A stretch of 64,000 nt of DNA from Tigriopus japonicus (GCA_010645155.1 CM021317.1:9435853-9499852); one strand, 5' to 3'. Positions 50,612 through 63,742 are shown, counted from the stretch's first letter. A program made the numbers and translations. Notes: generated from the letters alone by a model not told the origin.

Positions 50612-50788
50612 TTTGCGGTTTTTTGCGGTTTTTTATTACCGCTGCAAGGAATGCGATTCCCTGTAATTTGAAGGATTTCTCCCAACTGCTTCGTTTCGAT
50701 CCCCAACAAGATTCGAACCTACCCCATCTAAGAAAGCACTTACACTCGGCTCTTATTAGGACGCATTAGTACGCGCGTCCACTTTAAA
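50612..50788 (-). mobile_element. tRNA-derived SINE, copy 1
   Basis: On the minus strand the head resembles a tRNA: GACGCGCGTACTAATGCGTC, then AAGAGCCGAGTGTAAGTGC, then a Pol III B-box GGTTCGAATC (50710-50719). The body ends in ACAGGGAATCGCATTCCTTG, then CAGCGGTAATAAAAAACCGC and a short AAAAAACCGC repeat. The same head and tail occur at 62662-62815. The cloverleaf is too degenerate for a working tRNA. Confidence 0.75.
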
Positions 50789-51779
50789 AAACTCGCATGA
50801 AGCAACCTTTGTGCATGCCCCATTATGAAAGATGGAGGAAGCATAAAGATGTTCCATGAGAAACTGTTCCTGTATTAGAAAAAAAATCTCATAGTGGGAG
50901 ACTGTAGTTTTCAGTCTAGTTATCCCCCTAAAACGTCACATTTGCTTCAGTAAGCGAGCAATTAAAAATGAACGAATATTGTTGTATAATGATGCCAATA
51001 CTAGTTGGTTGTGAAACTCGTATAGCTGATAATGTTGTTTTGACCTCAGCTGCATAATATCTAGCCCATAGAGAGTCTTGGCATAAGATTTATTTGATCA
51101 TATGATTTTCAAGCTTGATGTCACAATAAAGATATGCAAGTCATCTTTTTGTAATGAGCATGCAATGTTGAAGTAATGAGGAAAGCTCAGTAAACATCAG
51201 CTGGGCCTGATTGTTTCCCTCGTAGCTCGGTCGTGGCCTCTGGTGCCGCGTTGCTTCACTGAAATTTTACGATCGTATCTCATTCTCGCCCGTTTGTTGC
51301 GGAGCAACTGACCGTTCGAAATATTTGATCGAACGCCGAACAGGCAAGAACAGACGCACCACAAAAAGGGCGGCGCAACACTACGGAGCACAAAATCAAC
51401 AACCTTTTTTCTCACTGTGCTTATCCTATTAAATAAGTAAGAGTGACAAAAATGTAGAGAGAGAGTTTTTTAAAGAATATTCTGTTCACGTTCAAAAAAG
51501 GCTTCCAAATGTGTTTGAATGAATATGTGCTTTGTAAAAGTATGATTGTTCACTTCACAACTTAAATCAGTAATCAAACCCAAAGCAATCATATGAAATG
51601 CATCTTATATTGAAGTTTTTAAAAAATTAATTAATCATAATTCCTTACATTCAGTTGTCATTACTCATTACGTTATGTCATGAATGACAGTTGTCATTCA
51701 GCAGTTGTCATTGTGTTATTCATAATAAATTAATCATGATTCCTCATTCCATTCCATTCATTCAGTTGTGAAATGTATT

Positions 51780-52380
51780 TTTGGAAGCAAAGTAAACCAA
51801 GCGACGTCTAACAAAACATCTGAAAGGTTGCGCGATTTTGCGTAAGCTAAGTCCATCGATGAAACCATTCACGTTTTTTCCAAAGTACAAATGGCCAGGA
51901 CTGACAAGCAAAGAGTTCCTTATTTTTGAATTAACGGGAATTGAAATAAAGTCTCCATTTCGTACTCTACCTCGAAATTTTGCAAAAGGGTATGTTAGTA
52001 TTATACCAAGAGAGCAACAAAAAGAACCAATTGTTGGCCTGAGAAGAAAGACGCTTTGGTCGTTCTCACAACCGGAAAACAAACCCGTCAGACCCGGCAA
52101 TGTACTGCAAGCTATACCAACTGTACATACTGTTTGTCGTCCAAAGTCCTTGGATTCGCGGTATGGTTCATTCGGGGGGCCTGATCGCGCAATCATTTGT
52201 CGACTGCAATGGAGCGTGTCTCGATCTGGCAGGCCCAAAAGAAGTTCGTTGGCTAAGAGGCTGGAAATCCCAAAACAAACCCCCAGAGTGATTGTACAGG
52301 TGAATGTGTCAACATGCCTGCCAATTTGGGATTCCAAGTCGACGATAGAGTGGATGGCAATGCCAATGATATCCAACAGG
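51780..52380. other. Unresolved region open in several frames
   Basis: The minus strand is open for 204 codons (51762-52376) and the + strand for 181 codons (51838-52383), while a second + frame is open at 52100-52291. That is unusual for this AT-rich window. In + frames there are two DCxGxC motifs, DCNGACLDLAG and then DCTGEC, the latter leading to VDDRVDGNANDIQQ just before a good GT donor at about 52381. They lie in different frames separated by a CCCCC run (52280-52284), so a single-base indel there (real or assembly error) would join them. No family is established on either strand. Confidence 0.25.
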
Positions 52381-53769
52381 TAAAAATGATATTAGCTGTG
52401 CACGGAATATGTGTTTACTTATATAACATGTGTTTTGCACTATAACAACAGATGTTGTCATCCTTGCTCTTTGCTGGACAGTGAACAGAGGCACATTATT
52501 TTTTTGTTCACTTGAATGGTTTTTAAGTTGTGAACAGTTTTGAAGGGACTAAAATAGACAATAGTCACATGAAACACATTGATAAGGTCCTTAAAGATAC
52601 TGTAAGACATTCAAAAACAGTTTGATGCGCAAAATTTAAGTATTCGTGATTTAAAAAAAAATCCTTAATTTTTATTTTGAGATTAAAGCCAGCCAATAAT
52701 TTTTCGTCAATTTTGAAGTGAGTTAACTGTTGATTTGTGCTTCACAACCGTGAACCAATCTAGTTTTGCTTTGGTATCGTTCCGAAGATAAAAATGAATC
52801 CTGTTTTGAGTGTAAATGAGAAAACGAAAGAAGCAAAACTTAGTGCTGAAATATCTTGTGTGGCTGAGGATAGAGGTTCTCGAAATTATTTTGATTTGTC
52901 GGTCTACGCCATAAATTTTCATTTTCATTGCTACTTACCAATTCGATCTACGAGCTGGACATGTGAGAGGGCCCTTTTTAAGTAGTGCAAGAACCCTGTC
53001 TCAAATTGTTGCGCCACGACTTTTCAAACAATGACACCAGTAAGATCGTCAAGATCTCTCGAATTACCATCATAGGGTGCCGCAAGTATTTTGAAAACCC
53101 CTCCAGTGGGACTTAAGATTTTATTTTCTTTATGTTTATTTTTACCTTACACCGGATGTTAAGCAGTTTCCCGATCGCTCTTTTACCCTTCCGTCCATTT
53201 ACTTCCAATGTCAGCATCCAAATCAACAAAGGACACCTCTGAACTATAAGTCACTTTCATTGAGTCATATCAATTTTTGATTACTAGTTGATTTTTGTTA
53301 AACGCGAGAAATCTCCTTAATACCTGCATTTTTGACAAAGTAATTAGCAGGGCTGCACATTTCATGCAATTGCATTTTGTTTCATTTTTTTCATTATTTT
53401 GGTTGATTGGCATTTTTTGCGATTTTAGCCGTTTCTATTGAAATTTGGTGCAATTTTTGGACATTTATTCTTCCTGATTTGCATTTTTGGCTATTTTTAT
53501 CGAAATTTGGTGTTGTTCCTAGTTTCTTGAAGAACATTTTTCTTGCCTTTGACATACCTGATTGATTAAGACCAGACACTTTTCACCTTTTTCCTTTCCT
53601 TTTCATTGTGGCAGGGATGTTTTACTGTACTACCGTTTGTGTAAGGTTGCTGTGGTTGTTTTGAATATTGCAATTACAGAGTGTGAACTTGTTTGGGCAC
53701 AAGTGATCTGAACCAAAGGTCAGCTGGGGCCTGAAAATTGTCCGACAAATCGTTAGCCAAGTCTGGCTA

Positions 53770-53925
53770 AACATAACCACTCTGGAACTCTGTGGTTCTG
53801 CCCATAGTCAAATTGGACAGACTCTCAGGGTCGGTTCACTTCAGTCTGTGAAAACAGGGTCGATCATGAAAATCATTTCCAATTTGTCTAGACTTGCTTC
53901 AAATCACATCAGAGGATGATCACCT
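53770..53925 (-). mobile_element. LINE 3'-end fragment, copy B
   Basis: The reverse complement aligns with 42252-42401 over about 150 bp, including CTAGACAAATTGG, GACCCTG and the translated LDK-x-x-M core. Its frame has more stops than copy A. It is only a tail fragment, typical of 5'-truncated LINE insertions. Confidence 0.55.
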
Positions 53926-54340
53926 CTTATGTATTCTGTATAACAAATGGAGGGCAACGAATTCAGAACAACAGTTTCAAATGCAACAAATCTTTTTGTC
54001 TTGGATATTGTACTGTCTTGTTCATCTTATTGTTTGGACAGAAGACACGACAGGGTGTTGCTTGAACCAACCCTGCATAATACATCAATGTTCCTCGGAA
54101 AATTTGGACTGATATATGGCCAATCTCTGGTTTAAAGGTTCCTTCACTCCATACAATACCATTACTTTTAATGATGACAATATTTTTCTTTCTGTTTCAT
54201 GCAACCAGGTTGTGACATAAAATAGTGAGATATGTACGAAGTGGCTCTCGGAGAAAAACGGGATATGTGTGTTAAGAAGTTTATTTACTCTTTGAAAATT
54301 ATTCTAGAATGAGGATTTTGCGGTTCACATTCCAAAACAA

Positions 54341-57300
54341 ATGGACGAAAATCCATTGTCAGATTCTGAGAAGCAGGATGTCCCCGTTTCTGATTTGATG
54401 TACAAGATTGACGATATTCCCCCACCTTACATGTCGGTGTTCCTTGGACTTCAGGCAAGAAATCCCTGAATGCGTGAATTGGTTGAGTGAGAAAACTGGG
54501 TCGAATTCCGCCATATTTTCCTCTTCTAGCATTATTTGACCATGTTCGGATCGACGGTTTCGATACCATTCATCATTTGTCCAGCCCTTTGCATGGAAGA
54601 TGATGATCCAGGTCGTGGTTATATTATATCAACCATCTTTTTTGTTTCGGGCATAGTGACTCTTCTTCAGAGCACTTTTGGATGCAGGTAAAACTGTTTT
54701 TTTTTTTTGCTAGCAGGCCTTTCTACTCTTTTTAAACATTTGGTCAACCAACAAATTAGAATTGGCAAATTTGGACAACCCTTAGAAATGGGATTGATCA
54801 GGAAAATAATTTAAGATTTTTCTAATTTTTCTTAAGAGCTGTATAGATCAGCTCCTACAATACGTATACATTCCTGACCAAGATGGATAGGCAAAAGATT
54901 GAACAATGAAGGAGTCCGATAAAGAATAAATGAGGACCTCATTGCTTGAACTACATAGGCTGGATTCCTTGAGATTTAGGGGTGCTCTCAGAGCACAAGT
55001 AAAACCTCTACGGTCGCTACAGCTGACCTCAAATTCCCGTGGTAGGACAGTACAGAGACCATGAAATTCAGTATTTGACATCCTTTTGGGGGAGCTTTGA
55101 TATGAATTACGTCAAGTAATCATATTGTATCAAACCACGTCGTAGAATGTTCCTTTGTTCTGCATTTCCCTATATTATTTCTCGTAGATTGCCAATCATC
55201 CAAGGAGGAACCTTCTCCTTCCTGGTCCCAACTTTTGCCATCCTCTCATTGGAACACAACAAATGCCCAGCTAACTTTGCCAGTGAAGGCTGGGGTCCTG
55301 ACATGAGTGCCGAAGATAAATCTGAGCAATGGATGCGACGAATGAGAGAAGTTCAAGGAGCCATCATTGTGGCCTCCATATTTCAGGTCGTGTTAGGATT
55401 CACGGGTGAGAATGATTGTTCCATTCGAAAATGAGAATTTTGTAGATCGCTGATTGTGGGGATGTTAATAAACTGCTATTGTTTGCTGTAGACGCTGTGT
55501 TCCAATAAAATTCATTAGACAAAGTGACATTCCAGGGCAACAATTTTACGGGTTTAGGTGCTTTTGTCTTGACTCACCCATGAATCATGATTTAGTGTTA
55601 TAATATTATTAAAACACAATGAAAGAACCTAAGTCAGGAAGTTGGAAGCACTATGAATTTTTTTTTTATTGAAACAAATTGTCAAGTATGTCACCACTAG
55701 TTGATGTACCAATAAAAATAATTAGCCCTTATGAATGTAGTGGCGGCTTTAAAATATGTAATATATATAATCCAATGACTTTCCATTTCAGGAATTATTG
55801 GAATGGTTCTCCAATTCATCACCCCGTTGACCATTGCACCCGCTGTGGCCATGATTGGGTTGTCCCTGTTTCCGGCAGCTTCTGCCTTGGCCTCCAAACA
55901 CTGGCCAATTTCCCTTTTGTAAGTTTTGTCATGACTTAAGTAGCTAATGTTCCCGAAATGACGTGGTTTGGTGTGTTGCTTAGGTTTCCGTGTTAACAGA
56001 GGTTTTCTCCTGGAATAATGCTTGGTTTGACCTTCATTTTCAACTTTTGCGAGTCTTTATTTTGGTGATAATATAGTTGATTAAAAGATATATTATATTA
56101 TTTAGCTATTGACGAAATTCAAAACGAACATCAACGTTCAAACTGGAAAAGTTTGAGGAAGGTCTTTTAACAGGTCAAAGGGATGTTAACATGTTGTTTC
56201 TGAGGCCTTCGAAGTTTGTCAAAAAAAGTTGTTCGTGTAAATCCACCATTAGCATTATTTTCAAAATGGCTCGTTTAGGTATAATTTGAACAGAAAAGTG
56301 TCTAGTTTGTCTATTTGGCAGCAGCTGGTCCTGTCAACTAGAGTGACACACTTTTGACGGCGTGTAACAAATATTATGAGTCTAGGAAACCAGCTCATCC
56401 ACTAGACTGATTCTATTGTTAATCGAATAAAAGTGAGGCAATTACACTTTTACCTTTCTAGAACCATCTTCACCATGGTCTTGTTCTCTCAGTACTTACG
56501 AAATGTGGAAATACCAATTCCATGGAAAAAATCCAGTGGCGGCCTTGCTCTCTTCAAACTATTCCCGGTAAGATTTTGGATCAACCATCTTTATCGAGAA
56601 CTTTCACTCAAAGGTCCGTTTGAGCTAAGTTTCGATGGCAGCAAATCCTGTTCAAAAAACCCTCAAGATACAGATTAATATCTAGAATGCATTTAACGAA
56701 TATTCTTATTTTTGAAACCTTGACGTATTCATTTTTTCAGGTTTTACTGACCATTCTGGGGATTTGGGGCCTCTGTGGAATTTTGACCGTCTCCGGAGCC
56801 CTTTCTGAGAACAGTCCATTACGAACGGACAGTAAATTAAAAACAGTCGCGAATTCGGTTTGGATAAGGTTCCCATATCCATGTAAGTCCCATCAACCTC
56901 ACAAGGTCTCGTTTAAAAGCCAGCATCACGTGCATCCTCTACCACAACAGACGCTCATGGCATGCCAACTGACCCAATTTTCATTCCAGTTCCATCAATT
57001 AATGGGATTAATGAAGTCGCCTGTGTCTGATAATTGAATGAGCCTGTCATTCCAATCGTGCTTTCAGTTCAATGGGGATGGCCAACGGTGACGGTGGCTG
57101 GCGTGTTTGGCATGATGGCTGGCGTGGTGGCCTCAGCCATCGAGTCCATAGGCGACTATTATGCGTGTGCCCGACTATCCGGAGCCAAACCTCCGCCAAC
57201 TCATGCCATCAATCGAGGGATCGGTACCGAGGGGTTGGGATGCGTCTTGGCAGGCATGTGGGGAACCGGAAACGGTACCACCAGCTACTCGGAAAACATT

Positions 57301-60300
57301 GGCGCCATCGGCGTGACAAAGGTACGACCTACCGACCTAGTCGAATAATCAGCGTGCCCATTTAGCGAAGAATGGAACAGATTTAGGAGGAGAGGCGGAA
57401 TAGATAATGCCTGAAAGGATACACAAAGCAATCTAGAAAGACAAAGAGATCGGGCCCCGTGATGTAATCGAGTTTAAAGTGTATTGTATTGTTTTGGTAG
57501 ACAGCTTTTCAACTCTATTGAACCTGCTAAGTTGAGACTAAGGATTTTTCCACGTAGGATATTCGTGGAACTATTGAATCTTTTTTTCGGATGGATTTTA
57601 CTTTAGTCAAATATTTCTGACAGGATATGGATTGCAATTTGGACAATAGTTTGAACTAGAGCTCGAACACAGGAAATATTTGGTGAAAAGCAAAATGAGA
57701 AAAGGTTAAGTTCTGCTATATTGTGCCTGAGTTTTGCCTCATTTTCCCCCTTTGTTTACCTTGGACTTTCTGGTCGTCATATCCTAACAACATGCTTCAA
57801 TAGATCTCGTGAACTAAAGTTTGCGTTTGCAGCACTTCACTCTCGAGACAAGACGGTTGACAGTTTTTGACCAAAGTTATTTCTTGAGTTGTCCAGGTGA
57901 AGACAATGTTATTTGTAACTGTAATTGGCATTTTTTGACATCATCCGGCTCTAAAGTGGTGCTGGCTTGCTGTGAAGTATCTTTGCTCTAGCCCAGGGGG
58001 CGGCAACCCCCTCACTAATGTAAAATCTCTTGATTTGAGAGCCAAACTTATCGATTTGTACTTGTATGGTCAAAATTGCATTTTATTTCCTTCATAGTAA
58101 TGGGGCTATAAGAGCACTATTTTGCAGTGTTGAAAATTAATCAGTCATGCTCGGGCAGTTGAAGGGATTTTGCACATTAATATCCTTGAAAAAGGGCACC
58201 TCAAAATCATGTAAGGGCGCAAAAGTCCAAACATTTTCAACAAATGGCCGAATTATTTTAAGTAAAATTACTTTGCTCAGAAATAGATATTGCGATATAT
58301 CGGCCTGACCCCTCTTCTCAGCCATGCTAAAATACCGAAACAGGTTAAATTTAGGCTTGGTTGGTCTCCTCTCTTTCCTACTTTGCTTTTTTGGGGTAAA
58401 TGCCAAATAAGAACTTGGCATGTTTTGTAATCAGGCCTTCAAATCCTTGAAAGTTTGTCCGCGTGACATTGCTAAAGATGAGCCAAGCTAAAAGTCTTTA
58501 AAATTCATGGCTGTAGTAGTTTGATATGGTGCTTTTTTAAGTCAAACGTTCAATTACAAGGCTGCAAAAGGAGCCTCTTTACTCTCAGACAGATCGTTTT
58601 CAATTCTCAGGAGCCGTGTTATTGCTTCACAAAGGACTTGAATATCTTCACACCAATGGTCGAGGGAAATAGGACACTCGTCTACATTTCAATCGCAAGC
58701 TTTGATTTGGTGTTCATTCTAGATACGTTGCTTAGCCCAATTTCTGAATTGCTCTCTTCTCTAAGTTTTGCAATTGATTCATGGAACGTAACCTCCGAAA
58801 ATGTGCCGGACGAACTACTATTGTAGAATTTCTTCGAAAGGCTTCAAAGGCTTTGTGATATCCCAAAATAGCTTTTTTATCTTTTTCAATTTTTTAATTG
58901 CACAATAGTAGATAATGTGAAACTGCTTGAAATTTAACAAAAATATGCGTCGGTTGAAAAAAGTAGTCTTAGTTATAAATATTTGGCGTTTATTGAAAAA
59001 TCTTACAAAACGTTTTGAAAAGGCTTTTTCTTCAGATGTACGCATGGCCTTTTTGTCTGCTAGATCTGTTATGAAATCGTTGAGCCGAGTGTGTCTCTAT
59101 GGAAAAGCAAAAGTGACATTGTTTGCATACTCTATTGTTTTTCCATACCGTACTTTAGGTCTTGATTTTGAAATGTTTTTGTTTTGCTTGCAGGTCGGAT
59201 CTCGTCGGGTGATTCAATTTGGAGGCGCGATGATGATCTTTTTCGGTCTGTTTTCAAAGTTTGGTGCCTTTTTTGTCACCATTCCGGAGCCCATCGTGGG
59301 TGGAATATTCTGCGTCATGTTTGGCATGATTACGGCCGTGGGACTTTCCAGTGTGCAATATGTGGACTTGAATTCATCGCGCAACCTTTTTGTCTTGGGA
59401 TTTTCCTTATTCTTTGGAATCGTAAGTTTTTGGGGTTTTCGTCAATTTTCTACCTGACTTGGTTTCAAGCATAAGAAAGCATTTCCCCTGATCTTATTGC
59501 TGTATTCACAAGGCCAAAGGTTTGAGCTTACTTTCTTTAGAACAACATACGCGATAAAAAAAATCCCCAAACTTTGTAATATCACTTGAAGTTTGTAAAT
59601 ACCCATGTACTCTACAAGGAACCCAAGAATTTCGCGAGATTGTGATTGTTGAAGAATCCAGGAAAATTGGTCCTTACGCAATATTTGAAGTTCGAAGGTA
59701 TTGGATTATTGAGTAAAGCTAAACCAAACCTCAATTCTCTCGTTTTGGCGCATGTTGTCGGTGATTGTGGGAGAGAATGCTAAAGCCGGTTCAATCATCT
59801 CTCGTATTTTTCATTACAGATGTTACCCCAATGGCTTGATGGACAATCCGATCTGGTTCTCACAGGTTGGCCCCAAGTGGACACGATTATCTTTGTTCTG
59901 CTCAAAACGTCCATGTTTGTCTCTGGCGCTCTTGGCTTCTTTTTGGACAACACTATTCCTGGTAGGGCTTTTTTGACAAAATGTTTTTAAAAAAATTGAC
60001 ATTTTGAGCAGAAATTTTCTTCTAAAATCAAAGAAAATCGCCGTTATTTCATAAATTTCTTTTGAGAACTAGCATGATTTCAGTATATTCATGGATTTTT
60101 TTTTCAACGAAATCTTATTTTTGTCAAAAAATCAAAAAAATGTAAGGAAGTTCATTATAAACTTAGAAAAAACTGAAATGTCACTAGTTTATTCATTTCT
60201 TGCAAATTTTTAAGGCCTAAAATGACAAGTGGGAATAAGCAACCGTGAAATTTTTGGTCATTTTTGGTTGGCTTGACCTTGCAAATTACTTTGACAGTTT

Positions 60301-63300
60301 GAACATCAAAGACTCGTTTTTGGAAAATTCCCGCTCTTACCAGAAACACTGGCATTTTAGGGCTGAAGACTACTGAATATTGGACAACAAAATATTGATT
60401 AAAATCATCTTCATACAAGGACACTCAAGAAAACTTTATTTTCATATGTTGGTGTTGAGTTTTAATAGCATTCTATTTTCAACTTATGTAATTGCAAAAT
60501 ATTCACTCAAAATTTTGGAACTTGAACGATTTTTTAAATACCAATGGATTTTCCAAAAAAAAAATACTTATTGTTTCAAATATTCTTTTGAACATTTGGG
60601 TGTTATTTGAGTACTTTCTTTAACAATCTAATTTTATTTACTTAAAAAGTTTTTAGATATTTCGCTTTCAAAATTAAATATTTTCCGTCGCTCTGTAATG
60701 AAGGTACAGGGCTGAAAAGTGTTAGAACGAGCTTCTTTCCAACAAATACTACAGGAAAAAAGATTTTCTCCCACAAGCATAGATTCAATTTCAACTAATC
60801 GGTAAAGAAAAGACTTGATCTTGAGAAATTAAGGAACAAAAAAGGCTCCTTTATCCTTGTGAAAGTCATGGCGCCTGAATCTTCTTCATCTCGTTTAATC
60901 GATCGCTAAAGAGTTTAATTAAACCAACCACTCAAGAGAAGCTCGGGATGGATTTTAATTGTAAAGAAAGCGGAATGATTAGTACCGTGGCTTAACATAC
61001 AAAGATTTATTCGGGAGATATAGATATAAGATGTGAAGGGTACGAAGGTAGAAATCAAGATGGAGTAGGAATGAAGGAGAGAGAAGAGTAGTACAACTAT
61101 GGATCGGAACTATTGACATAAGTCGAGAAACCTGGTATTACCAATCACTCCAGAAAGATATTTCTCTTCAGAGAATTGGCATGGTATTCATTTTTAGCAA
61201 CTGTAGAAAAACATTCTTCAGGAAAAGTATCTTCCAGACTTTGAAGGTGAAGGTCAGTTGCAGACATGTTTTCTTGAGATCAAGAAACATCTCAAAAACA
61301 AACACTCGCAGTAGTAGTACACAACAAAAATTCAAGAAAAGTTCACTTTGGATAAGAACCACTTTATCCCATCAAAATGGAATGGTGCATCGACATTTGC
61401 TGCCAACAACAAAGCACCATGATTGAGAACCAAATGTTGATTACGCAAGTACTACTTCCCTTGGGTGACAGTCCAATAACCAATAAAAGGCTCCCCTGAA
61501 ATCAACTAAATCCAGAACTCGCGACATTCGTACTTCGTATCCGGGTTATCAAGGCATTTCGTATCTTCTCATCACCATCTTTTATCCGATATAGGAACCT
61601 TGAAAGAACGAGGCCTTTTGGCTTGGCGAGAGCATTTACGACCAGTCAAATCTGACAAATCAACAGAAGACAAACATCCCACATGTACTTACGATTTTCC
61701 CGTGGGAATGGACTTCATCCGCAGGTATGATGATCAACTATCATTATTTCGAGAGCCATTCAGAAAACTAAGTGATTTTAGCTAAGTCGCTGTTAAAGAT
61801 ATAGAGGTTTAATAACGATTTCTGTTGTTAGTATTCCGTCAGCAATGAATATGATCCATCTCGGCAAATTCGTCACCAAGTTCTCCAACTTCATGAGTTC
61901 AAAGTCTAATGTAAAGAGGAAAATTTGTTTGAAATGATATATTGGTTAGTTCGAACGTTGTCCGTGTTCCTAAGCAGGTTACAGAAATGCGATCAAAGCA
62001 ATTATGTAGGGCCATATTTGTTCAATTAATTTGTGTACTTGTACCTCATGTACTAATTATCGTCAGGGCCCGGCAAAATATTTGTTAAAAAGAGATCAAA
62101 TATCTAGTAAATGGTTTCTTTGAAAGCCCAAAATATTTGGGAAAATAAGCCGAAATATTATACTTTGATAACCCTTACTGCGAGGTCTTTCTCAGTGGAC
62201 ACATTTCATATTCTTCATACAATACATCGCCCATTCTGAGTTTTTGGTTTGGCGCCGTTCGAAGCGAATGTCCTGGAGGGCGGGAAACACCTGGCTTCGA
62301 ACCCATGTTCAGTCGTGCGTGGTACAATCATCACCCCCGCTCTGGATGTTTAGAAAATGATTTCCATTATTTGTCTCTGTGCGCAACAATTTACAATAGT
62401 TTCTGTAGATTTGATGCAAAACAAGAATTTTTCAGGCCCACCTCCCAAAAACCACAAAAATTCCTAGATATCATGATATAGCACTCGATTTTTCAAGTTG
62501 TCCCCAAAAGATGGCGCAGTCTTTTTTATTATCAAGCAGTATCTATTGCTGTGAATGTCAGGTTTTAGTACAGGTCATAAAATCAAATGACTTTGAAGGG
62601 TACTTTTGATGTTGATTCATAAATCTCTTGGAGACGTTTTGGTTTATATTTTGGTAAGGAAGCCAGAGTGGCGTTCTAGCGCGTTCTTATAAGAGCCGAG
62701 TGTAAGTGCTTCCCCAGACGGCGTATTTTTAGAAATAGAAATTCCTTTTTTCCTTGTTTACAGGGAATCGTATTCCTTGTAGCGGTAGTAGAAAATCCGC
62801 AACCAAAAAAAATCCTTTAGTGTTTGATCATTAAGAATACTGTGGCATCCCAACTTTGAGTCAAAACCAATTGAAATCCCAATCGAAGTGCAATTGCAAA
62901 TTTTACATTTTTCTTTGGTTATGAACAGTTTTGTCGATAAAAATAAACTAAAAGAGTGGATTTTTTTTGTCTCTGTGGCATAAGCGCAATGACACGAGAA
63001 AAGCAACAAAATAATATTTTTGTTTAAATAACTGGGGAAATATTCGATTTATCTAGAAACGGTCGAAATGTTGTATAAAAGGACGTTTTTGGACAGTTTT
63101 TGCCTTCAAATATTCCGTATTTAGGACCATATTTTTCCGGATCTTGAATTATTGTCATAGCTCTAAAGTACAACTACTTTTGGGGTTAACCTTTGAAGAA
63201 AAAGGGTCTTCTAGTGGTGACCTTCTGTACACTTGGTCCTTAAATATATTCATTTCTGAGCCATTTAACCTTATCAAAATATGGCACTTTTAGTTCCCTT

Positions 63301-63742
63301 TTACCCAGTTCTTAAAAAGCTTCTTTTTATATTATGAAAGTAATGTGCGCCATAATTGTGAATAAAGGAAGAGTAATGCTCTTGTGTTGTAAAGGAGGAA
63401 ATTGATTTCAAAATAAGTTTGTTGTCAAGAATAACGAAATCCCCGCCCAAGTTGTCAGTAAATTTGAATGCCCCGAAAAAAACACTATTGCAACTGCAAT
63501 TTATTGCTTCTTTCTTCTTCTGAATGGTTTGTACATTCGTGGCAAAAAGATTATATCTTCGTTACAGAGGGAAAAGTTTCCATAATTGATTGAACAAAAC
63601 ACTTGTTTGCAAATTTTGAAATTAATCGTCTACAGAAGTGAGTTATGTAATCATTTCGCTTATTTTCAGATTGAAGTGGACCCAGTACATTCCATTCTTA
63701 CCCACCTACAAAAGCCCCGCCGAAAAGCAATTTGACCAATGA
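54341..63742 (+). CDS. SLC23-family nucleobase/ascorbate transporter
   Basis: Eleven exons join in phase: 54341-54454, 54530-54687, 55188-55405, 55792-55918, 56462-56567, 56741-56882, 57068-57321, 59194-59421, 59820-59961, 61595-61724 and 63670-63742, giving 563 codons plus TGA. That is the usual family length. The frame is open back to 54308, right after a possible acceptor, so further 5' sequence may exist. Landmarks are [11 protein letters not shown] (cytosolic N terminus), QHYLTMFG (TM1), [41 protein letters not shown], the TM8 run [15 protein letters not shown] (Glu314), [11 protein letters not shown], the NAT signature [10 protein letters not shown] (364-373) and [16 protein letters not shown]. 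It would be a plasma-membrane proton- or sodium-coupled carrier of nucleobases or ascorbate; the substrate cannot be read directly. Intron 1 uses GC-AG. AATAAA follows at 63816. Confidence 0.93.
57994..58060 (+). mobile_element. hAT-like terminus in SLC23 intron 7
   Basis: CAGGGGGCGGCAACCCCC followed by TTGAGAGCCAAACTTA resembles the common hAT end of the form CAGGGGTCGGCAACC with a nearby GAGAGCCA. I could not find the partner end or a target duplication, so the downstream boundary is unknown. Confidence 0.45.
62250..62345 (-). mobile_element. Possible tRNA-related SINE relic
   Basis: On the minus strand GGGTTCGAAGCC (62293-62304) matches a Pol III B-box, preceded by a GC-richer stretch (GCGGGGGTGATGATTG). 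The A-box and tail are not clear. It is different from the 50.6/62.7-kb family and may be another family or chance. Confidence 0.3.
62662..62815 (+). mobile_element. tRNA-derived SINE, copy 2
   Basis: It shares the head TAAGAGCCGAGTGTAAGTGC and the tail TTACAGGGAATCGTATTCCT then AGCGGTAGTAGAAAATCCGC with the minus-strand copy at 50612-50788. An A-box-like CCAGAGTGGCGTTCTAGCGC is better preserved here, but the B-box region has been deleted. It lies in SLC23 intron 10. Confidence 0.75.

Noticed and set aside
50680..50788. Candidate functional tRNA gene on the minus strand
   Set aside because: It has a B-box but no consistent acceptor stem or anticodon arm, and it carries a SINE body and tail, so it was called a SINE.
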